Positions 30,475 through 36,271 of a DNA stretch of 36,271 bases are shown here, one piece after another. This DNA comes from Candidatus Kuenenia stuttgartensis. Its GTDB lineage: Bacteria > Planctomycetota > Planctomycetia > Planctomycetales > Planctomycetaceae. The notes below the pieces were generated by a model that saw only the letters and a list, made by a program, of their open reading frames with translations, did no database searches and was not told the origin of the DNA. Position 1 is the first letter of the stretch, and each line of letters begins with the position of its first letter. A program made the position numbers and the translations under genes. Location of the stretch: positions 1-36,271 of the forward strand of contig CAMDPK010000072.1 of assembly GCA_945904015.1 (NCBI GenBank). The letters are read 5' to 3'.

Positions 30475-32382
30475 CTACTTGTTCTTTCCCTTGACCAAGT
30501 CCGAGGCCGCTTGCTGGATACGGGATTGTCGGCCGGAGAGCTGTTGCAGTTGCTGCACGGCCTCTTCCTGAGTCGCCTGCTCCCCTTCAAACGTGCGGCC
30601 GAGTTGTTTCGTACGGCGGTTCACTCGCAGTTGCAGTGATCGCAACATTTTGAGTTCGGCGAGTTGATCCACGAGCGGCTGCGATTGTTCTTGGTCCTGC
30701 TGTTGCTGCTGCTGTTGTTTCTTCTTGTCGTCGTCCGACTTCTCCATTTCCTTTTGCAACGCCTCGATCAGCTCTTCGAGAGCCTCGATGACATCTTTCT
30801 CGACGGCCTGAGTCAATTCGCCGACCTTCGCGTCACGCAACCAACCGACCAGATTCTGCACGTCTTGTCGAATGCCGGCGACCGATTCCGGAAAGGCGAT
30901 CGACGAACCTTCTTCTTTGAGCAGGATCAACGCCTTGTCGGCATCGATCAAGATTTCCTGCTCACTCTGCGACAACTTTACGGCACGGGCCTGTGCGGAA
31001 GCCTTCTCGGATTCACCGGCTTTCGACAGACGAACTGTGTCGTGATAGATCATGAGCTGCGCCGCGAGCATCTTCTTGAACCGAGCTTCCAACGCGGCGA
31101 GCATCAGCTTTTGTTCTTCTTCGCGAAGCTGCCGCAGGATTTCCTCGATCTTTTCTTTGGCTTCCATCAGCTTGCGAATCGCGTCGTCCTGCTCCTTCGA
31201 AGCGTTGTCAGGCTGTTGCTTCTTGAGTTCTTCGATCGCCCGCTGCATGGCGTCGCGAGACTCTTCAAGCTGCTTGCGGCCGGGAGTCTTTTGTTTCTTT
31301 GGATCAGATTGCTGGTTTTGTTCGCTGTCTGGCTGTTGACCATCTTTCGGCTGTTGTCCGTCCGGCATCGGCATTGGCTGGCTGTCTGGTGAGCCGTCCT
31401 TTGGTTTGCCCTTTTGATTCTTATCCGATTTTTCCTCCGACGGCTTTTGTGGCTTCGAACCATCCTTGGGCTTGTCGCCTTTCTCTCCATTCTTGTCCGA
31501 CTTGTTCATGTCGGATGGTTTGCTGTCTTCCGGCTTCTTGCCGTCGTCGGCTTTCTTGTCGTCTGACGGCTTGTCGGATTTGTCAGTCTTCTTCTCATCG
31601 CCGTCAGGCTTGGGATTCTTGTCATCGGGCTTCTGTTCACCGTTCTTCGCGTCGTCAGATTTGGAGTCGGGATTTTGATTCTTGGAGTCTGGGGTCGCCT
31701 CACCGTTCTTCTCGGCATCTTGCTTGTCGATCTTCTTGCCAAGTTGATCGGCTTGCTTGGCGGCGTCACCCTGTTTTTCGGCGAGCTTCTTCGTGTCTTC
31801 GCCACGCTCTGTCCCGGCGCGGATGTCTTTTTCTTTGCCGATGAGCTTATTGATGTCCTTGAGCAACTCCTGCAGCCGCAGCTTTTCTTTTTCGATCTCG
31901 GAACGTCGATCCTCGGACTGCAGAAGGTCCAGCAGGTTCTTGAGTTGCCCGACCAATTCTTCTTGGCGGTCGATCGCCTCGCCGAGTTGCGGTTGCTCTT
32001 TGTTGAGCAGCGAGAAGATCAGGTTCATCTGATCTTCGATGCGCGTCTCCTGCGATTTACCGAGCGCCCGGAACAGCAAGTCCGCTCTTTCAGGATCTTG
32101 CTTGCGGAGAATCTCCGCCATCTGTTGCAGCGTGAGATTGAATCGCTTGTAGCGCGCCTTGATGGAGTCCTGATCGTTGGCCAGATTGGGCTTGCTCGGC
32201 GGTGGAGTCGGCTCTTGTCCGACGGCGATGCCGATCAGCGACAGCCCAACGATTATCGCGACGGCCGTAGTGCAAAGTGACGAGTGCAGAGTGCAAAGTG
32301 CAAAGTGGGAACGACGTGGATGCACGACATGCACTTTGCACTTTGCACTTTGCACTCTGCATTTTTCACTTGGCTTCGTCAT
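30475..32382 (-). CDS. Membrane-anchored coiled-coil protein with Lys/Asp/Pro-rich linker
   Basis: A 635-residue protein. The first 37 residues are partly coded by heptad repeats. A membrane helix follows at about 38-55 (T-A-V-A-I-I-V-G-L-S-L-I-G-I-A), probably anchoring or signal. Residues 65-215 form charged coiled coils; 220-370 is a low-complexity Lys/Asp/Pro/Ser stretch; the remaining part is again coiled coil with a Gln run (about 558-570). It resembles proteins found beside DUF4175-like genes in planctomycetes, with no known enzyme activity. The ATG at 32382 overlaps the DUF4175-like stop by 17 bases, implying coupling; a longer start would overlap more and lacks support. Confidence 0.8.
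   Translation of the reverse strand: MTKPSEKCRVQSAKCKVHVVHPRRSHFALCTLHSSLCTTAVAIIVGLSLIGIAVGQEPTPPPSKPNLANDQDSIKARYKRFNLTLQQMAEILRKQDPERADLLFRALGKSQETRIEDQMNLIFSLLNKEQPQLGEAIDRQEELVGQLKNLLDLLQSEDRRSEIEKEKLRLQELLKDINKLIGKEKDIRAGTERGEDTKKLAEKQGDAAKQADQLGKKIDKQDAEKNGEATPDSKNQNPDSKSDDAKNGEQKPDDKNPKPDGDEKKTDKSDKPSDDKKADDGKKPEDSKPSDMNKSDKNGEKGDKPKDGSKPQKPSEEKSDKNQKGKPKDGSPDSQPMPMPDGQQPKDGQQPDSEQNQQSDPKKQKTPGRKQLEESRDAMQRAIEELKKQQPDNASKEQDDAIRKLMEAKEKIEEILRQLREEEQKLMLAALEARFKKMLAAQLMIYHDTVRLSKAGESEKASAQARAVKLSQSEQEILIDADKALILLKEEGSSIAFPESVAGIRQDVQNLVGWLRDAKVGELTQAVEKDVIEALEELIEALQKEMEKSDDDKKKQQQQQQQDQEQSQPLVDQLAELKMLRSLQLRVNRRTKQLGRTFEGEQATQEEAVQQLQQLSGRQSRIQQAASDLVKGKNK
32285..32361. repeat. Inverted heptad-repeat arrays at the start of the coiled-coil gene
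   Basis: TGCAGAGTGCAAAGTGCAAA (from 32285, arm to 32307) pairs perfectly with 32339-32361 over 23 bases around a 31-base loop. The 3' array lies at codons 8-15 of the gene and the other at codons 26-33, so both are coding. The hairpin would form just after the start codon in the mRNA. Confidence 0.85.
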
Positions 32383-34810
32383 CGGAAAGCCCCTTGAGTT
32401 CTTGGATGCGGCGTTTCTTTCGTTCGGACTTGGTGCGTTCTTCGAGTTGCTGCTGTTGATCAATGATCGACTTGAGAAGTTCGATGGCTTCCTGGAATGT
32501 CTCCAGCCGCTGCATTTCCTTGAGAATCGTATCCATCTGGTCGAGCATCGCGCCGATCTGGGCGATGGATTCGTCCAAGCCCGGCAACGGATCGCGGCTG
32601 TCGTCCAGCAAAAGCTTTAAGGCTCCCAGCGATTCATCGACAGCAGGATAATCGCCGGTGTTGATCGAGTGGAGAGGCTTTACGATTTTCTCGTCAATTC
32701 GCTCGAGCATTTGCGGAGTGTGGACGGCGTTGTTGATCAACTCTTCGCGGATGTCCTGAAAGGATTCTTCGACGGAAATGGTCTCGGTCGAGTTCTTGCG
32801 GATCGCGTGCAGCGACCGAATGACGCTGGCGATCACGGCGTTCGAAATCTCGCTGGATTTCGCCTTTTCTTCCGCGGAAGCCTTCGCCACCCCGTCTGCT
32901 TTCGAGCGGTGCAGGATGAGATCGGCTCGCGTCTGTTTGACCTCGGCGATGATCTGCTCGAAGCGGCGACGCAGGTTGAGTTCTCGCTGATACAGCAACG
33001 ACAGCAGTTCTTCGTTGCTGACAATCTTGAACGAGAATTTTTGTGAGCGAGCGACGTGCGGGCCGTTGAGGTTGTCCGCATCTTCAGCGACGACGGTCAG
33101 CGTCAGCTTCTGGCCGACGGCGAGATCCATCTTCAAGATTTCCAATCGCTCGGTTGGATCGTCGTCGGCGGCTTGCAGCTTAAACTCGCGCGGCTCGCCG
33201 CTGGGCGACTTCGACAGCGAGCGGACTTCCCACGGTTCTTTGTCATCGACCTGAAACTCAAATCGGACATCCTTGAGGCCGTAGTCATCGGTGACGAGTC
33301 CCGCGACGGGAATCTCCGCCTTGCGAGTGACCGAGGTGCCGATCCCTTTGAGTTCCGCCGCGATGCTCGGTGCGTTGTCGGCGATGCCGTGAATCGTGAT
33401 TCGCGCCGGTTCGGCTCCGACGATGTCGTCGATGTCTTCGAGAAAGATTTTCAGCGCGACGTCCGGCGGCATTGCGATCGGTTTTCCAAACGGCGAGTCC
33501 AATTTCTCAAAGCGTTCACGAGCAGCCGGCGTCGCCAATTCGGAAAGCACAAACGGGACGACGAACTCGCGTCGACCGGCATCGAAGAACTTCGCGGCGC
33601 GATCCGCCGAGATCTGCTCGACCTGATCGGCTTGGCCGTCGGCAGATCGAGTCGTCAGCGAGGCTTCCGTCGGTGACAGCGTCAACTCGTGCGGGCCGAA
33701 TTGCAGCCGAGCACGGACCAGCGGCTTGTTCGCTTTTGCTCGCAGCAAGAAGTCGGTCTCGACCGGCAGCGACATTTGCGTTCCTTGCACCGAGACGGTC
33801 TCGCGCACCGGCTTGCCCGATTCGTCGTCGAGCTTCTGCCGCTTCGTGTGTTCGGGAAACAGGCTCTTGGCCGTGAGCACGTCGATGCGAGGCGGATCGA
33901 CGACGCGCACGCGATACGCCTCGCGATTCGTGAAGTCACCGGCGGTGACCCAAAAGTCGGCGTCGTCCAGCAGGTCATCAATCGCGTGTTTGAACCGACG
34001 CTCTCCGGCGGCAAAGCAGGTCGCTCGCCCGTAGCCTCGGCCGCCGCCGAGCTTGTATTGCAACTCAACTCGTTCCGGCACTTTCTTGCCGGCGGGGACA
34101 TCGAACAATAGGACCAGATCGCTGCCGCGCGGATGTTTGTATTCGCCATCGACAAACGGCTTCACACGGTCGCCTGGTTCGGCCAAGACCGTCGCGACGA
34201 GTTCAACTTCGCGCGGCCAGTAGGTGTCTTGCAGCCCGACGTAACCGGCTCGCCACCGAGCGAATGCCTGCGGACACATCGCCGCGAACGCGATCAGCGA
34301 GACCATCAGCACGCTGGCCGCCGTCGTCACTCGCCGCAGTGGCCGTTGGTCAAACACCGAGCCGACATCCACCTGCTTGAGCGTGGCCACCGCATCGAGC
34401 ATCGTCCGCTCCAACATCGCAGATGTCAGAGCCGTGTGTGACTCCGACTGCGACGCCGACTCGACCGCCGTCACCAGCCGGTCGTTCAGTTCCGGAAACC
34501 GCTTCTCCAAAATCAGAGCGAGCGACTTCGTCCGAAAACTGCGGAAGACTCGAAACACAACCAGCGACAGCACGACCGCCGTCACCGCTCCGACCACCGC
34601 CAAGTCCAAACCGACTCGCAACCACCGAGGGATCTCCAATCGCCGCATCGAAAACACGGCCCAGTCCAATCCCAAGCTGAGCCAAAAGAACAAGCCGACG
34701 GCCACGACCGCCAACGCCAACCCCTCCCACAGGACGTATCGCCGAATGCGAGACTTCAGCTTCGCGAGAATTGCTTCGACTTCAGGGGGGAGTTGGATGT
34801 GATCGAACAT
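32366..34810 (-). CDS. DUF4175-like membrane protein
   Basis: An 814-residue protein resembling the DUF4175-type proteins of planctomycetes and alphaproteobacteria. Hydrophobic helices lie at about 28-50, 66-88 and 160-182. Between the second and third is a helical cytoplasmic stretch with L-I-L-E-K-R-F-P-E-L-N-D-R-L. The large remainder (190-620) is beta-rich and likely outside the cytoplasm, including D-Y-G-L-K-D-V-R-F-E-F. The last 170 residues are coiled coil, rich in Leu/Glu/Gln. The function is unknown; its place behind a vWA-type gene suggests an envelope complex. The ATG follows the vWA stop by nine bases. Its final 17 bases overlap the next start. Confidence 0.8.
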   Translation of the reverse strand: MFDHIQLPPEVEAILAKLKSRIRRYVLWEGLALAVVAVGLFFWLSLGLDWAVFSMRRLEIPRWLRVGLDLAVVGAVTAVVLSLVVFRVFRSFRTKSLALILEKRFPELNDRLVTAVESASQSESHTALTSAMLERTMLDAVATLKQVDVGSVFDQRPLRRVTTAASVLMVSLIAFAAMCPQAFARWRAGYVGLQDTYWPREVELVATVLAEPGDRVKPFVDGEYKHPRGSDLVLLFDVPAGKKVPERVELQYKLGGGRGYGRATCFAAGERRFKHAIDDLLDDADFWVTAGDFTNREAYRVRVVDPPRIDVLTAKSLFPEHTKRQKLDDESGKPVRETVSVQGTQMSLPVETDFLLRAKANKPLVRARLQFGPHELTLSPTEASLTTRSADGQADQVEQISADRAAKFFDAGRREFVVPFVLSELATPAARERFEKLDSPFGKPIAMPPDVALKIFLEDIDDIVGAEPARITIHGIADNAPSIAAELKGIGTSVTRKAEIPVAGLVTDDYGLKDVRFEFQVDDKEPWEVRSLSKSPSGEPREFKLQAADDDPTERLEILKMDLAVGQKLTLTVVAEDADNLNGPHVARSQKFSFKIVSNEELLSLLYQRELNLRRRFEQIIAEVKQTRADLILHRSKADGVAKASAEEKAKSSEISNAVIASVIRSLHAIRKNSTETISVEESFQDIREELINNAVHTPQMLERIDEKIVKPLHSINTGDYPAVDESLGALKLLLDDSRDPLPGLDESIAQIGAMLDQMDTILKEMQRLETFQEAIELLKSIIDQQQQLEERTKSERKKRRIQELKGLSDDEAK

Positions 34811-34819
34811 GTTCGCGTC

Positions 34820-36271
34820 CTACGCCAGTTTCAGCAGTTTCCTCGTGAGCCATTCGGCCGCCAACAAACCGACTAGCACATACAACACCCAGTCACGGTC
34901 CCAGAGGGTTCGCAGCCGTTCGTCCACCAAAAACTCTTCGCCGTGATTGGGCAGCAACTTGGGCAGAGCGGCGGCCGTGTTCTCGTCGAGCGGCAGATAC
35001 GCTCCGCCGGTTTCATCGGCCATCGCACGGAGCAATTGGACGTTCTGCCGGGCATTGGCGGTTTCCAAGTTCGGGAGAGAAACGTCAAGTTTCTCCGTCA
35101 ACTTGTCGGTCGAGTCGGGGACCAGCAGTTCGAGGCGGTACGTCCCCGGCAGACTCAGACGAAAATCACCGACGAATTGGCCGGGGCGCTGACGGTCAGG
35201 TATCAGCTTCAGCGGCGGGAGTTGCGGGCGGCCCGCCGGGTCGTAGATCTCGCAGTTGATCACCTCCGCCACGAGCGGCTGAAACTGAGCATCGCTGAGC
35301 AACGCCCGCACATGTGCCGTTTGGCCGAGCAGGTACTGATTCCGTTCGAGCAGCAACATGCCCCGCAGCGTGCCGCGTTTGAGCCGCGTCGTGCTGAGTT
35401 CTCGAATCGCCTTGGTCCAGAAGCGATCGAAGTAGTCTTCGTCGATCGCTCGCAGTCGCCAGAGTTCGCCGGCTCCGACATACAGCGTGCGGCCCGAACC
35501 ATAAAACTGCGACGCCAACCAAATCGGTGCGCCGTAGCTGGTCTCGGATCGCGGGTCAGTGAAGTTCGCGTACACGGTCGCTCCCGCTTTTGAACCAGCG
35601 GTCGGATAGCAGCGGTAGATGCCGGGGAACTCTTTCCAGACGGCGGCGCTGCTGATCGTGTCGTCGGTCAGTTGCAGGAATCCCGCTTCGAGACCCGCTC
35701 GCGAAAATCCAATCGACCACGCCTGCGGGCCGCTGGCGTCGGCCAACAGATCGGACGCCAGCGAACTGAGCGTCACCGGACACAGTTCTTGAATCGGTTT
35801 CACTTCTTCGCCACCGCTCGCGAGCGACGACGTGTTGACGTCACCCGCCACAAGGATCAGTCCGCCGGACTGCGAAAAGACCCACTCGCGCACTGCGGCT
35901 TGTTGCTCGGCGGTGACTTTGCGCCAGTCAGGATCGAACGCCACGATGACGTCGTACGGAAAGAGTTCCTCACGCGTCTTCGGAAACTCGAACAGCAGCT
36001 TGTTGGATTCCTGGCTGACCGCCGTCCCCGGATCAGCCGTTTGCAGCAGCACATCGACCTCGATGGCCGAGTGCCGAAAGAGCATGTTCTTCAAGAAGAC
36101 ATAGTCTCGCATCGGTCCGCCCGCGAAGAGCAACACCTTCGTCTTGCGGTCGGTGACGCGGATCGACTTGCGACGCTCGTTGTCGGAGTCGCTGAGTTCG
36201 TTGATCTTGGCCGCTGTCTTCGCACGCAGCAGATACTCGACCGAGTTCGCCGTCGTCGGGTTCTGTTGAAA
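34820..36271 (-). CDS. vWA/BatA-type membrane protein with amidotransferase-like region (5' end outside window)
   Basis: Partial: 483 codons are visible and the N-terminus lies beyond the right edge. The visible part starts F-Q-Q-N-P-T-T-A-N, with no stop upstream. From about residue 46 (V-L-L-F-A-G-G-P-M-R-D-Y) it resembles the class I amidotransferase-like fold found in large planctomycete vWA proteins (P-Y-D-V-I-V-A-F-D-P-D-W, then G-G-L-I-L-V-A-G). No catalytic Cys is seen there, so the role may be structural. A beta-rich region follows, and a final membrane helix lies at about 461-481 (V-L-Y-V-L-V-G-L-L-A-A). The missing N-terminus would be expected to carry the BatA/vWA domain; this is an inference. 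Confidence 0.65.
   Translation of the reverse strand, partial: FQQNPTTANSVEYLLRAKTAAKINELSDSDNERRKSIRVTDRKTKVLLFAGGPMRDYVFLKNMLFRHSAIEVDVLLQTADPGTAVSQESNKLLFEFPKTREELFPYDVIVAFDPDWRKVTAEQQAAVREWVFSQSGGLILVAGDVNTSSLASGGEEVKPIQELCPVTLSSLASDLLADASGPQAWSIGFSRAGLEAGFLQLTDDTISSAAVWKEFPGIYRCYPTAGSKAGATVYANFTDPRSETSYGAPIWLASQFYGSGRTLYVGAGELWRLRAIDEDYFDRFWTKAIRELSTTRLKRGTLRGMLLLERNQYLLGQTAHVRALLSDAQFQPLVAEVINCEIYDPAGRPQLPPLKLIPDRQRPGQFVGDFRLSLPGTYRLELLVPDSTDKLTEKLDVSLPNLETANARQNVQLLRAMADETGGAYLPLDENTAAALPKLLPNHGEEFLVDERLRTLWDRDWVLYVLVGLLAAEWLTRKLLKLA

Noticed and set aside
25299..30639. Long plus-strand open frames (25299-26705, 26718-28181, 29218-30639)
   Set aside because: They are antisense to clear operon genes; their Arg/His-rich translations lack recognisable motifs and fit the GC codon bias of the opposite strand.
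26217..32366. Heptad arrays as CRISPR
   Set aside because: Units are 7 bases with no spacers, arrays are inverted in pairs, and no cas genes are present.

Overview
The window most likely comes from the chromosome of a planctomycete. It is GC-rich and carries a Cys-type sulfatase, a DUF1080 lipoprotein, a Tat-exported Gfo/Idh/MocA oxidoreductase, a DUF4175-like/vWA-type operon with an NPCBM-domain protein, and many different short palindromic and heptad repeats at gene junctions. This assignment rests on gene content and style; the lineage below phylum cannot be fixed from the sequence alone. I see no tRNA, rRNA, CRISPR array, transposase or phage gene.

Layout. (1) 1-6.8 kb: an exported helical/beta-sandwich protein diverges from a gamma-glutamyltransferase-family gene. 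That gene is followed by a fusion of an N-formylglutamate-amidohydrolase-like domain to a BPL_N-type amidotransferase-like domain. A 12-TM APC permease converges on the pair. (2) 7-11.8 kb: ada (DNA alkylation repair) diverges from a MarR regulator, a flavin-halogenase-like oxidoreductase and a CPA2 cation/proton antiporter. (3) 11.8-14.6 kb, minus strand: a TfoX-N protein, a DUF1080 lipoprotein and a sulfatase, probably co-transcribed. (4) 14.7-18.8 kb, plus strand: a complete ribose-type sugar ABC importer (lipoprotein binding protein, double ATPase, permease). It is followed by a small Cys-rich membrane protein and an exported alpha/beta hydrolase. (5) 20.2-21.5 kb, minus: a TRIC-family channel translationally coupled to a YdjM-like membrane protein. 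(6) 21.6-23.06 kb: the Gfo/Idh/MocA oxidoreductase, ending at a clear terminator. (7) 23.16 kb to the right edge, minus: eight tightly packed genes reading leftward, the first cut by the window edge. They are a vWA/amidotransferase-like membrane protein, a DUF4175-like membrane protein, a coiled-coil protein with a Lys/Asp-rich linker, a helical-repeat protein, an NPCBM protein, an HtrA-like protease with intact His-Asp-Ser, and two HtrA-like paralogues that have lost catalytic residues. The last paralogue is fused to an alpha/beta-hydrolase domain that also lacks its nucleophile serine.

The most interesting points are: the operon pairing one apparently active trypsin-like protease with two apparent pseudoproteases; inverted heptad-repeat arrays bracketing, and partly encoding, the signal-peptide segments of three of the operon's genes; palindromic repeats inserted in frame into coding genes (ABC ATPase, hydrolase) or supplying the C-terminus of a protein (antiporter); and a coiled-coil insertion in a sugar-transporter permease.

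Domain calls come from reading motifs by eye. No database search was run. Gene starts were chosen from ribosome-binding sites and signal peptides, and several long antisense open frames were discarded.
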